Shown here: piece by piece, positions 29,614 through 39,340 of the stretch
Layout: every line of letters begins with the position of its first letter
Position numbering within the stretch: position 1 is the stretch's first letter
Source: Lentisphaerota bacterium
GTDB taxonomy: Bacteria; Verrucomicrobiota; Lentisphaeria; Victivallales; Victivallaceae
NCBI GenBank assembly: GCA_015061495.1
Contig: SUWL01000023.1
Span: forward strand, 1 to 39,437
DNA: 39,437 nucleotides
Direction of reading: 5' to 3'
Made by a program: the position numbers and the translations under genes
Notes under the pieces: generated by a model
The model's input: only the letters and a program-made list of their open reading frames with translations
Told to the model about the DNA's origin: nothing
Databases searched by the model: none

Positions 29614-30681
29614 ATGACCGGAAAAATTGTTGTTCTGCTCGCCGTTGTCGCCGCTGCCGGAGTGGGGATATACTGGTTCTGCTCATACCGGGCAAATGCC
29701 ATCTACCGCAATCCGGCTTTTGCCAGCGGCAATGGCCGTCTGGAAGCCACCGAAGTCAACATCTGCACCAAATTGTCCGGCAGGATCGAAGCAATATATG
29801 TCAATGACGGAGATTTCGTCAAAAAAGGACAACTGCTCGCTTTGATGCAGACCAATGTTTTGCAGGCTCAACTGGAACAGGCTCAAGCCCGGGAAAAACA
29901 GGCGGAAGCTTCACTGGCTTCAGCACAAGCCGCCGTCAAATTGCGCCAGAGCGAAGCCGATGCCGCCGATGCCGTGGTCAAACAGAAACAAAGCGCACTG
30001 GACGGCGCAAAAAAACGCTTTGACCGTGCTTCAGCTCTGCTGGTCGATGCCGCCGTTTCCAAACAGGATTACGAAGTGGATGAGACCTATTATCAAACCA
30101 CCGCCGCCGAAGTTGCCGCCGCCAGAGCTTCCGCTGAAAAAGCCCGCGCCGCCATCAGTGCCGCACAAGCCGATGTCAAAGGCGCATTCGCCAATATCAA
30201 TGCCGCCAGAGCGGATATCGCCCGGATCAAAGCCGATCTGGATGATTGCCGGTTGACCGCACCATTGGACGGCAGGATCCAATACCGCACCGCCCAGCCT
30301 GGAGAGGTTCTCGCCGCCGGCGGTAAAGTACTCAATCTTGTGGATCTTTCCGATGTGTATATGACCTTTTTCCTGCCGGAACAAGTCGCCGGTAAAGTCG
30401 CGCTCGGCACTCCGGCAAGACTGCTGCTGGATGCCGCTCCGGATATGCCGGTACCGGCAACCGTATTTTTCGTCGCCAGTGTCGCTCAATTCACCCCAAA
30501 AACAGTGGAAACCAGAATCGAACGGCAAAAACTCATGTTCCGGGTCAAAGCACGCATCGCCCCGGAATTGCTGAAAAAACACATCGATCTGGTCAAAACC
30601 GGCGTCCCGGGAACCGCATGGGTGAAACTCGATAAAAACGAACCATGGCCTGATTTTCTCCGCTTGAGGTCGGAAAGATGA
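29614..30681 (+). CDS. HlyD-family periplasmic adaptor subunit (YhiI/YbhG-like)
   Basis: 355 aa; N-terminal TM helix, 'EVNICTKLSGRIEAIYVNDGDFVKKGQLLALM', long Ala-rich coiled coil, 'DCRLTAPLDGRIQYRTAQPGEVLAAGGKVLNLVD'. Confidence 0.92.
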   Translation: MTGKIVVLLAVVAAAGVGIYWFCSYRANAIYRNPAFASGNGRLEATEVNICTKLSGRIEAIYVNDGDFVKKGQLLALMQTNVLQAQLEQAQAREKQAEASLASAQAAVKLRQSEADAADAVVKQKQSALDGAKKRFDRASALLVDAAVSKQDYEVDETYYQTTAAEVAAARASAEKARAAISAAQADVKGAFANINAARADIARIKADLDDCRLTAPLDGRIQYRTAQPGEVLAAGGKVLNLVDLSDVYMTFFLPEQVAGKVALGTPARLLLDAAPDMPVPATVFFVASVAQFTPKTVETRIERQKLMFRVKARIAPELLKKHIDLVKTGVPGTAWVKLDKNEPWPDFLRLRSER

Positions 30682-33371
30682 ACAGTCTGCCAGCCGTATC
30701 TGCCGGGCACCTCTCTTTTTCATTCGGCAAAACCATTGCTGTCAACGATCTTTCTTTGCAGATCATGCCAGGGACACTGACCGGTTTCATCGGACCGGAC
30801 GGAGTCGGTAAATCCACCTTGTTTTCGCTGCTGACCGGAGCAAGAAAAATGCAGCAGGGCACTCTGGAAATCCTCGGCGGGGACATGCGGGATGCGCACC
30901 ACCGGGAACTGTGCTGTCCACGCATCGCTTATATGCCGCAGGGATTGGGCAAAAACCTCTACTTCTCTCTGACAGTGGAGGAAAATCTGCAATATTTCGC
31001 CCGGTTATTCGGACATGATGCCGCTGAAAGACGCCGGAGGATCGACCTTTTGACATCAGCGACCGGATTGAGAGAGTTTCTCGACCGCCCGGCGGGAAAA
31101 CTTTCCGGGGGCATGAAGCAGAAACTCGGACTGTGCTGCGCGTTGATCCATGACCCCGAATTACTGGTACTCGATGAACCGACCACCGGTGTCGATCCCC
31201 TCGCCCGACGGCAATTCCGGGAACTTCTGGAACGCATCCGCGAACAAAATCCCCGCATCACGATCCTCGCCGCTACCGCTTATATGGATGAAGCCGCTTC
31301 ATTTGACCGGTTGGAAGCGATGTACGACGGCAAAATCATTTTCAGCGGGACACCGGCTGAACTACTGCAAAATACCCGAAAAAATGATCTTGACAGCGCG
31401 TTTATCCAACTGCTCCCCTCCGAAAAACGGCAAATGCACCGGGAAATCGTCATTTCCCGCCAAAACAGTTGTCAGGAAATTGCTATTTCAGCGAAAAATC
31501 TCGGCAAAAATTTCGGAAACTTCACCGCCGTCGATAATGTTTCCTTTGAGATTTGCAAAGGGGAAATATTCGGTTTTCTCGGCTCTAACGGCTGCGGCAA
31601 GACGACCACCATGCGGATGCTTACCGGTTTGCTGCCGCCATCTGCCGGGGAAGTGGAATTTTTCGGCGAACCACTGGATTTGCAAAAAACCGACATCCGT
31701 ACCCGTTTGGGGTATATGACCCAGAATTTCTCTTTGTACAACGAATTGAGCGTCAGAGAAAATCTCCGGCTCTACGCCCGCATCTGCCAAATCCCCGAAC
31801 CGCAGATCAACAACAGGATCAAAGAGATGCTCGAACGCTTCCAGCTCACTGAACTTGCCGACCGGATGCCCCCGGAACTGCCGCTGGGAATAAAACAGCG
31901 GCTCTCGCTGGCAGCAGCAGTCATCCATCACCCGGATATCCTCATTCTGGATGAACCGACCTCCGGAGTCGATCCGGTTGCCCGGGATAATTTCTGGGAA
32001 CTGATAATCGAATTGTCCCGCAAAGATCAGGTCACCATTTTTATCACCACCCACTTTATGAATGAAGCCGCCCGCTGCGACCGGATCTCCCTGATGCACG
32101 CCGGGAAATCCCTCGCCTGTGATGCCCCAGATGAAATCGTCAAAAAAAACAACTGTTCCAATCTGGAAGAGGCGTTCATCCGCTGTCTTGAATCTGTACA
32201 GCATATCTCCCCCGTTCCGCCATTGCCGCCGCTAATAAAAGAACCGTTGAAACCGCCTGCAAAATTCAGTTTACGCCGCTTCGCCGCCTGCGCATGGAAG
32301 GAAAATCTGGAACTGCTCCGCGATCCGGTGCGCGCCACACTCGCCCTTTTCGGAGCTTTGCTGCTGATGACCGTCATGGGCTACGGAATAAGCATGGATG
32401 TCGAAGAACTGCCTTTCGCCGTACTGGATAATGACCACACGATCATCAGTAACAATTACGCGCTCAATGTCTCCGGCAGCCGGTATTTCGTCCGCAAAGC
32501 TCCGGTAAAAAATTACGCCGACCTCGACCGCCGGATGAAAAACGGCGAATTGAGCATGGTCATCGAATTGCCTCCGCAATTCGGCAAACAACTTGAGCAG
32601 GGGCTTTCTCCGGAAGTCGCCGTCTGGGTCGATGGCGCCATGCCCATGCGTTCGGAAACCATCAACGGCTATATCAATGCCATGCATCAGAAATATCTGG
32701 ATTCCCTGCCCGGAAATTCCGGTACTCCGGTAAATATCGAAGTACGCTACCGTTACAATCCCGATGTTTTGAGCCTGCCCGCGATGGTTCCGGCAGTCAT
32801 CCCGGTATTGCTGCTGATGCTCCCTGCCACTTTAGCGGCTCTGGCGGTCGTCCGGGAAAAAGAGACCGGTTCGATCATCAATTTTTATGTTACGCCGCTT
32901 ACCAAAACGGAGTTTCTGCTCGGCAAGCAACTGCCTTACACTGCGTTTGCATTTTTAAGCGGGATCATGATGCTGGTTATGGCGGTAACGGCATTCGGAG
33001 TCCCGGTAAAAGGCAATCTTTTTCTGCTGTTGACTGCACTAATGCTCTATTCCACAGCTGCCACCGGCATGGGACTGCTGGCGTCGTCAGTCACCCGCAG
33101 TCAAATCGCCGTGATCTTTCTCACTATGCTGGGTACCATGCTGCCGGCGACCCAGTTATGCGGCATGATCAATCCGGTTTCCACCCAGCAGGGATTGGCA
33201 AGGATCATCGGTACTATTTATCCTACGACCTACATGCTGCTCATCTGCCGGGGAGTATTCAACAAAGCCCTCGGATTAAAAGAGTTGCTTGACCCGATGC
33301 TTATCCTTGCCGGAATGATCCCGGTGATCATATCCGCCGGAACTTTATGTCAGAAAAAACAGCAGTCATGA
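30678..33371 (+). CDS. rbbA: ABC transporter fusion RbbA/YhiH-like: two ATPase domains plus ABC-2 permease
   Basis: 897 aa; NBD1 'GPDGVGKST..LSGGMKQKLGL..LLVLDEPTTGVDP', NBD2 'GSNGCGKTT..LPLGIKQRLSLAAAVIHHPDILILDEPTSGVDP', C-terminal ABC-2 membrane domain; ATGA overlap with the adaptor gene. Confidence 0.92.
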   Translation: MNSLPAVSAGHLSFSFGKTIAVNDLSLQIMPGTLTGFIGPDGVGKSTLFSLLTGARKMQQGTLEILGGDMRDAHHRELCCPRIAYMPQGLGKNLYFSLTVEENLQYFARLFGHDAAERRRRIDLLTSATGLREFLDRPAGKLSGGMKQKLGLCCALIHDPELLVLDEPTTGVDPLARRQFRELLERIREQNPRITILAATAYMDEAASFDRLEAMYDGKIIFSGTPAELLQNTRKNDLDSAFIQLLPSEKRQMHREIVISRQNSCQEIAISAKNLGKNFGNFTAVDNVSFEICKGEIFGFLGSNGCGKTTTMRMLTGLLPPSAGEVEFFGEPLDLQKTDIRTRLGYMTQNFSLYNELSVRENLRLYARICQIPEPQINNRIKEMLERFQLTELADRMPPELPLGIKQRLSLAAAVIHHPDILILDEPTSGVDPVARDNFWELIIELSRKDQVTIFITTHFMNEAARCDRISLMHAGKSLACDAPDEIVKKNNCSNLEEAFIRCLESVQHISPVPPLPPLIKEPLKPPAKFSLRRFAACAWKENLELLRDPVRATLALFGALLLMTVMGYGISMDVEELPFAVLDNDHTIISNNYALNVSGSRYFVRKAPVKNYADLDRRMKNGELSMVIELPPQFGKQLEQGLSPEVAVWVDGAMPMRSETINGYINAMHQKYLDSLPGNSGTPVNIEVRYRYNPDVLSLPAMVPAVIPVLLLMLPATLAALAVVREKETGSIINFYVTPLTKTEFLLGKQLPYTAFAFLSGIMMLVMAVTAFGVPVKGNLFLLLTALMLYSTAATGMGLLASSVTRSQIAVIFLTMLGTMLPATQLCGMINPVSTQQGLARIIGTIYPTTYMLLICRGVFNKALGLKELLDPMLILAGMIPVIISAGTLCQKKQQS

Positions 33372-34486
33372 AACAGTATTTACGCAACATTTATCAACTG
33401 GGCATCAAAGAGCTGAAAGGACTTTACGCAGATAAAGTCCTGCTGCTGCTGATATTGTACTCTTTTTCTCTTGGTGTCTACATCTCTGCCAAAGCCGCTC
33501 CGGAGTCCATCACCAACGCGGCGATCGCCATTGTCAATGAAGATCACTCCCAGCTGTCTTACCGGATAAGCGATGCCTTTCTGCCGCCGATGTTTCTGAA
33601 ACCGCAGGAAATCACCCTGCCGCAGGTCGATCCGGGAATGGATGAGGGCAAATACACCTTTGTTCTGGTGATCCCCGCTGAATTTCAACAGGATTACTTT
33701 TCCGGTCTGGATCCGGCTCTGCAATTGAATGTGGATGCCACCCGGATGTCACAGGCATTCACCGGAGCAGGCTATATCCAGCAGATAATCATGCGGGAAA
33801 CTGCCGCTTTTGCCGCCCACGATGCCAAACTGCCGCCGGCAGCGCAGCTGATCCTGCGCAACCGCTTCAATCCGAATCTCACCCGGGCGTGGTTCAGTTC
33901 GGTGATCCAACTGATCAACAACGTCACATTGCTGGCAGTGATCCTTTCCGGAGCGGCTCTGATCCGGGAACGGGAAAACGGAACCCTGGAACATCTGCTG
34001 GCGCTGCCGCTTTCACCGACCGAAATCATGCTTTCCAAACTCTGGTCGATGGCGGCAGTTGTACTGACTGCGGCAACCTGCTCGCTACTGCTGTTGATCC
34101 AGGGAGTTCTGAAAATGCCCATAGAAGGATCTCATTTGCTCTTTATTTCCGGAATGGCTATCTATCTGTTTGCCGTGACCTCTCTGGGGATCACCTTATC
34201 CTGTCTGACCCGCAATCTGCCGCAGCTGGGGATCCTGCTGATCCTGGTGCTGATGCCGATGGATATGCTCTCCGGCGGCTTGACTCCGCAGGAAAGCATG
34301 CCCGAAGCGGTCAGAACGATCATGCAAATTTCACCGACCACTCACTTTGTGGCATTCAGTCAAGCCATTCTCTACCGGGGTGCGGGATTTCAGGCGGTCT
34401 GGAAACAACTGTTGGCGCTTACAATTATCGGCGCGGCACTCTTTTCATTCTCACTGCTGCGCTTCCGCAAGAGTGTAACATCATGA
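33368..34486 (+). CDS. ABC-2 type permease (YhhJ-like)
   Basis: Start set at MKQYLRNIYQLGIKELKGLYADKVLLLLILYSFSLGVYISA (ATGA overlap with rbbA stop); 'IRERENGTLEHLLALPLSPTEIMLSKLW', 'DMLSGGLTPQESMPE'. Confidence 0.92.
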   Translation: MKQYLRNIYQLGIKELKGLYADKVLLLLILYSFSLGVYISAKAAPESITNAAIAIVNEDHSQLSYRISDAFLPPMFLKPQEITLPQVDPGMDEGKYTFVLVIPAEFQQDYFSGLDPALQLNVDATRMSQAFTGAGYIQQIIMRETAAFAAHDAKLPPAAQLILRNRFNPNLTRAWFSSVIQLINNVTLLAVILSGAALIRERENGTLEHLLALPLSPTEIMLSKLWSMAAVVLTAATCSLLLLIQGVLKMPIEGSHLLFISGMAIYLFAVTSLGITLSCLTRNLPQLGILLILVLMPMDMLSGGLTPQESMPEAVRTIMQISPTTHFVAFSQAILYRGAGFQAVWKQLLALTIIGAALFSFSLLRFRKSVTS

Positions 34487-35635
34487 TCTGCCGGAATTTT
34501 CCGAAAAGTTCTTCTCCAGAAACAATGTCCTGGTGGGGTAGGCAAATTCCAGCTTCTCGGCATTGAAACGGTGAAGTATCCGGCTGTTGATAACATCAAG
34601 CTGCTGTTCTGCCTCCAATAAAGAAGTGCATTTCAGCCAGACGATCACCCGGATATTCAAAGATGATTCACCGAATGAAGCAAAAAATATGTGCGGACGG
34701 TTTCCCGGAGCATCTTTGCCATTGAGATCATCAAGTATTTCATGCAATATAGTTTTTGCACGTTCAAGAGCTTCCGGAGCAGTGGAATAGGTCAGCGACA
34801 GATCAAAACTGCGTTTCATTACAAACCGGGGATTGATGCGGCGGAGAACCGAATTGGTAAGGATACTGTTCGGGACGGTGCAGATCGATTCATCATCCAG
34901 CAATATCCGGCTGCTGCGCATACCGACATTTTGTACGATACCGGTGATATTCTGACATTCGATGCGATCCCCGATGCGAAACGGCGAATCGGCAATAATC
35001 ACCAGTGTCCCGAAAAAGTTGGATACCGTATCTTTCGCTGCCAGTGCCAGTGCAAGTCCGACCACCCCTGCCCCGGCAAGCAGAGCAGTGATATTCAGTT
35101 CAAAAATATTCTGACCGATAAAAAAGAATGCACAAACCAACACGGCAGTTTTCATCACATTGCCGAACATACCGACTGTCAATTTGTCCAGACGGTTGTC
35201 CTGCCGTTCAGCGTAGGCACATAAGCGCCGGTTGAAAACTGAAATCATCCGGCAGATCCCCCAGACCAGCGACAGCGTGACCGCACTGTAAAACAACCGC
35301 AAAAACCAGACAAACATTTTCGGCGGCACCGCTCTGCGCAACGGGGAAAATGCAAAACATATTCCGCCAAATACCACCGCCCAGACAAATGGTGTGAATG
35401 CGGCATTGAATACCTCCCACCGGAAAGAGCCGTTTTCCCGCATCCGTTTTGCCAATATTCTGCCGACCGCAATCAAAACAGCTCCTCCGGCGATCACCGC
35501 CAGCGATACCCACAATGAATTCAGCAATCCACCCTTTTCGGCAGCAAACCATACCGCTCCATGCTCCACACTGCTTTCCGCCCGGTTCAACCATTCATCC
35601 GGCGGCAGCTCGGCGAAAAATATCCCTTTAAACAT
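34481..35635 (-). CDS. MscS-family mechanosensitive ion channel
   Basis: Start set at MFKGIFFAELPPDEW with upstream AGGAGG; 'LLAGAGVVGLALALAAKDTVSNFFGTLVIIADSPFRIGDRIEC', 'VQNVGMRSSRILLDDESICTVPNSILTNSVLRRI'. Confidence 0.93.
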   Translation of the reverse strand: MFKGIFFAELPPDEWLNRAESSVEHGAVWFAAEKGGLLNSLWVSLAVIAGGAVLIAVGRILAKRMRENGSFRWEVFNAAFTPFVWAVVFGGICFAFSPLRRAVPPKMFVWFLRLFYSAVTLSLVWGICRMISVFNRRLCAYAERQDNRLDKLTVGMFGNVMKTAVLVCAFFFIGQNIFELNITALLAGAGVVGLALALAAKDTVSNFFGTLVIIADSPFRIGDRIECQNITGIVQNVGMRSSRILLDDESICTVPNSILTNSVLRRINPRFVMKRSFDLSLTYSTAPEALERAKTILHEILDDLNGKDAPGNRPHIFFASFGESSLNIRVIVWLKCTSLLEAEQQLDVINSRILHRFNAEKLEFAYPTRTLFLEKNFSENSGRS

Positions 35636-35731
35636 AAAAACCTCCTTTGGATATCCAGGGCGGGAAAACACGATCCCGCCCGTTCAAGGATACACCATAA
35701 GAGGATTTCAGAAAAATTCAATCAGCGGCAA

Positions 35732-36259
35732 CTATTTTCTTGCCGGGGGAGTTTCCGGACGTCCACCGGGAGCCGGTTTCTTTGCTTCCGGTTTTGAACG
35801 GTGATCCGGTCTTTTTGCTTCAGGCCTGGCACTATGATCCGGTTTCTTTGAATCACGCTTGTACAATGCCGGATTGGGTCCCGGACGGTATCCCGGACTG
35901 TATCCCCCTGCATGAGGCGGCTTCACTTTGGGTGGCGGCGGTGGCGGCAACGGACGGTGATGACGCCGCGGCGGTGGCGGCGGTGGCGGCAACGGACGGT
36001 GATGACGCCGCGGCGGTGGCGGCGGTGGCGGCAACGGACGGTGATGATGCCGCGGCGGTGGTGGTGGCGGCGGTGGCGGCGGCGGCGCAAATAACGCATA
36101 GTCCAAAAGACAGAAAAAGACATCTGTACCATCCGGTACCGGCGGATGATCCACGACACGACCAGGCACATGGGTGTGCGCACAACTGCACCCTGCCGCA
36201 ACTGCGGCGATTACCGTTGCAAAAAACGGCAACAACGTTTTTTTACTCACTTTTTTCAT
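35732..36259 (-). CDS. Pro/His-rich repeat lipoprotein
   Basis: Start set at MKKVSKKTLLPFFATVIAAVAAGCSCAHTH (lipobox AAGC); PPPPPPPRRHHRPL repeats; 42-bp DNA repeats at 35931-36056. The track ORF starts at 36316. Confidence 0.7.
   Translation of the reverse strand: MKKVSKKTLLPFFATVIAAVAAGCSCAHTHVPGRVVDHPPVPDGTDVFFCLLDYALFAPPPPPPPPPPPRHHHRPLPPPPPPPRRHHRPLPPPPPPPRRHHRPLPPPPPPKVKPPHAGGYSPGYRPGPNPALYKRDSKKPDHSARPEAKRPDHRSKPEAKKPAPGGRPETPPARK
35931..36056. repeat. three tandem copies of a 42-bp repeat encoding RHHRPLPPPPPPPR
   Basis: Unit GGTGGCGGCGGTGGCGGCAACGGACGGTGATGACGCCGCGGC starting at 35931, 35973 and 36015; the third copy has GATGATGCC; degenerate GGTGGTGGTGGC... continues to about 36088. 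Confidence 0.92.
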
Positions 36260-36395
36260 GATCTGCACCATTTTTTTTGCTGAAAAAGGCAAACTCTGTC
36301 CGGAATATATCACCATAAAAAAGTATTTTCAAACGAAAAACATGAAATAATCCATATTTTTTATCTTTTTATTGCCAATTAAACTCAAGTGAAGA

Positions 36396-36424
36396 TTGCA
36401 AAATATTCACCTTAATGCTATAGT
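36396..36424 (+). promoter_or_regulatory. predicted sigma70-type extended -10 promoter for the GH2 gene
   Basis: TTGCAA (36396-36401), 17-bp spacer, TGC-TATAGT (-10 36419-36424); shares AATGCTATAGTA with the promoter at 11901-11929. Confidence 0.65.
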
Positions 36425-36494
36425 AAGTAAAGGTACTGTACAAACTGCTATCGTTATTACAGTAGTTGGATATGATCAAAGAAAGGGAAACACA

Positions 36495-39299
36495 ATGTCT
36501 TTACCGGTCGTTTTTTCACTTAACGGAGAGTGGGATTTTTTCTATTCTCCCAAAAAATTCACCCCGTTGCTCTCCCAGCTGCCGGATGCAGAAGAGTACA
36601 CCGGCAAAATGGTCACTCCGGGATACTGGGACGATCACTATGAACTTTATGACGAAGAGGACTTTTTCGGTCTGACCGCCCGCTTCAATCCCGACTACCG
36701 CAAACCGCACTTTCCGATGGGCAGATCATTGACCCCTCATGCAGCAAGCAGTTTTCTGGTGGGAACCGGCTACTACCGCAAACGCTTCTTTGTTGCTGAA
36801 AAATTCCAGTGCGCCACGTTGACCGTCGGTCCTGCCATGTGGGGATGCTGCGTCTATTGCAACGGCAACTTTGCCGGCAGTGTCACCGGATATTCCACTG
36901 CCAGCACTTATGTATTGGATGACTTCCTCCGTCTCGGAGAGGAAAACGAACTTATCATCGTCGTGTGCAATGTCCATGATGACGGCGGTGCGTATCACCG
37001 GGTGGACGGTTCACATGACGGGATCGTTTTCGGAACCCGTCCCGGACAGCACCGCGGTCTGGCGGCACAGGGATATCAGTCCGAACGTGCCGGTATCAAT
37101 GGCGGAGTCTGGCTCAAATTTACCGAACATGCCGAATTGACCGATTACTTCATCTCCTTTGCTTCCGGTGTTCCCCTCTGGCACGTCGAAACCAGAGGCG
37201 GCAAAGCGATGCTGGATTGGAAAATCTCGCAGAACGGTTCAACTGTTGATTCCGGTTCTCTGGAAATCGACGGCTGTGCCGAATTTACTTCTGCCGTGCC
37301 GCCCGTACTCTGGAGCGACCGCGATCCGGCTCTCTGCGATATTGAACTCTCCCTCAAAGAGAATGGCAAAACCATCGATTCTGCCGCATTCAAATGGGGT
37401 GCCCGTCAGGTCACCGTCAACGGGATGGAACTGCAGGTCAACGGTATTCCGACTTTCTTCCGCGGAGTTACCGAACACTGCTACTTTGCCGACACCACCA
37501 ACCCCCATTATGACAAGGAAAAATATCTCCGGGAGCTGGGAGTGATCCGTTCTGCCGGATTCAACTTCATCCGCTGCCACACCTGGTGCCCGCCGGAACC
37601 ATTCTACGAAGCGTGTGATGAACTCGGTTTCCTCGTTCAGACCGAATTTCCGTCGATCTGGAGTTTCGATGAGGCTGAAGCGATCATCAAACAGATCCGC
37701 CGTCACCCGTCCGCAGTGATCCTCTGCGAAGGTAACGAAAAAATCATCGATGAAGTCGCCATCGTCCGCATGGAACGGCTGATCAAAATGCTTCACACCC
37801 TCGCTCCGGGCATGCTCTACAACCCGCAGGAAGCCATGCGCGGCATCGAATACGAATTCACCCCGGGCAGAAAAGTTATCGACTATCCGCTCAACCACGA
37901 CCCCGAACGTCTTGACCGGGTCAGAAAATTCTCGGACTGCTTCGGATGTCTGGGCGGCGAATTCAGTTATTGTCACGATGAATTCCCCGGCAGAGACTAT
38001 ATTGAAGCACGCAATGCCGTATATCAGCGTCCGTGCTTGAGCCACGAATCCGGTATCCTCGGAGGGGCATTGGATTTCTCCCAGGAAGAGCGCTACAAAG
38101 GCACTTTCATCGGCACCGACCTCTTTGAAGCCGCCCGGGAAAATATGCAGAAGCACGGAGTCTACGAAAAAGAGCGGATCTATTACGAAAAGAACTCCCT
38201 CTTTATTTCCAGCTGCCGCAAACAGCTGATCGAAAACCTCCGCAGCTGCCGTAACATGGCCGGATTCGATTATCTCGGCGGCATCGACACCCACTGGCAT
38301 CTGATCGGTTATCCCTGCGGTGTATTCAATGAATTCTACGAAGAAAAATACGGCGAAACCATCGCTGATGTGCGCCGTTACTGCGGTGAAAGCATCCTGT
38401 TGTGTACCGCCGGCAGATTCCGCAACCTGCAGGAAAACACCCTTTTCTCACACGACATCGAATTCACCTGCTTTGAGAGTTCCCCGGTAGCCTCCGCCGA
38501 ACTCAAATGGTCGTTTGAAACCATGGACGGTAAAGTTATCGCTTCTGGTAAAAACACCGCCACCGCTCTTACTCCCGGTCAGGTCATCCCGGTCGGCAAA
38601 GTGGAGTTTACTCTGCCGGAATCCGGTAAAGGCGTGGCTGCAGTTCTCAAAGCAACGTTGAATGCCAACGGCAAAGAGTGGGAGAACTTCTGGAAATTCT
38701 GGATCTTCCCCGCCGGAGAATTCACTTTGGCAGATGATGTAAAAGTCTGCAGCAAACTGGATGATGCCGCAATAAAATTCATGGAAGACGGCGGTAAAAT
38801 CCTGTTGACGGACAACTTCCCCGGTGAAGCATTGGAAGAAAACTTCCGTTCGCACACTTCCGGACGTTCGTTTGGTCATGGCGGAGCATTGCTCAATCCG
38901 CACCCGGTCTGGAACAAATATCCCCATGAGGATTTCCAGGATTGGCAGTTTTTCCCCTTGATGAAAGGTTCAAAATCTCTGGTCTATGATCGGGAAATGC
39001 CGGAATTTGCTCCGGCTTACGAATTGATCCCGTCATTCAAGCTGGTCAAACATAAATCCATGCTTTCGGAATTCACTGTCGGCAAAGGCAGACTGATCAT
39101 CTCCGGATTCCGTTTTGATGCCGATGATCCGGGAGCCAGATATATGCGTCGCGCGATTTGCGAATACCTGGCGCAAGATGCCTCTGCTCCGGCACCGGCA
39201 TGGTGCGCCGATGATCTGCGCAAACGGATCGCCGCAGCCGGAACCGCCGGCAAAACCGGCAAACGGATGGATGCCGGCGGCAGACCGATCGATGACTGA
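36495..39299 (+). CDS. glycoside hydrolase family 2-type protein (beta-galactosidase/glucuronidase-like), no signal peptide evident
   Basis: Start set at MSLPVVFSLNGEWDFFYSPK; 'GTGYYRKRFFV', 'INGGVWLKF', 'LQVNGIPTFFRGVTEHCYF', 'IRSAGFNFIRCHTWCPPEPFYEACDELGFLVQTEFP', 'RRHPSAVILCEGNEK'. Confidence 0.88.
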   Translation: MSLPVVFSLNGEWDFFYSPKKFTPLLSQLPDAEEYTGKMVTPGYWDDHYELYDEEDFFGLTARFNPDYRKPHFPMGRSLTPHAASSFLVGTGYYRKRFFVAEKFQCATLTVGPAMWGCCVYCNGNFAGSVTGYSTASTYVLDDFLRLGEENELIIVVCNVHDDGGAYHRVDGSHDGIVFGTRPGQHRGLAAQGYQSERAGINGGVWLKFTEHAELTDYFISFASGVPLWHVETRGGKAMLDWKISQNGSTVDSGSLEIDGCAEFTSAVPPVLWSDRDPALCDIELSLKENGKTIDSAAFKWGARQVTVNGMELQVNGIPTFFRGVTEHCYFADTTNPHYDKEKYLRELGVIRSAGFNFIRCHTWCPPEPFYEACDELGFLVQTEFPSIWSFDEAEAIIKQIRRHPSAVILCEGNEKIIDEVAIVRMERLIKMLHTLAPGMLYNPQEAMRGIEYEFTPGRKVIDYPLNHDPERLDRVRKFSDCFGCLGGEFSYCHDEFPGRDYIEARNAVYQRPCLSHESGILGGALDFSQEERYKGTFIGTDLFEAARENMQKHGVYEKERIYYEKNSLFISSCRKQLIENLRSCRNMAGFDYLGGIDTHWHLIGYPCGVFNEFYEEKYGETIADVRRYCGESILLCTAGRFRNLQENTLFSHDIEFTCFESSPVASAELKWSFETMDGKVIASGKNTATALTPGQVIPVGKVEFTLPESGKGVAAVLKATLNANGKEWENFWKFWIFPAGEFTLADDVKVCSKLDDAAIKFMEDGGKILLTDNFPGEALEENFRSHTSGRSFGHGGALLNPHPVWNKYPHEDFQDWQFFPLMKGSKSLVYDREMPEFAPAYELIPSFKLVKHKSMLSEFTVGKGRLIISGFRFDADDPGARYMRRAICEYLAQDASAPAPAWCADDLRKRIAAAGTAGKTGKRMDAGGRPIDD

Positions 39300-39340
39300 T
39301 CTGCGGTCATGCACAAAAAAACGGCTTCTCCCGTTGGTGA

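Noticed and set aside
35931-36088. Regularly spaced GC-rich repeats considered as a CRISPR array
   Set aside because: Contiguous 42-bp tandem repeats with no unique spacers, in frame with a Pro/His-rich coding sequence; no cas genes.
35740-36261. Plus-strand 173-aa Ala/Val-repeat ORF
   Set aside because: Shadow of the proline-rich lipoprotein repeat; the minus-strand frame has a lipoprotein signal and RBS-compatible start.
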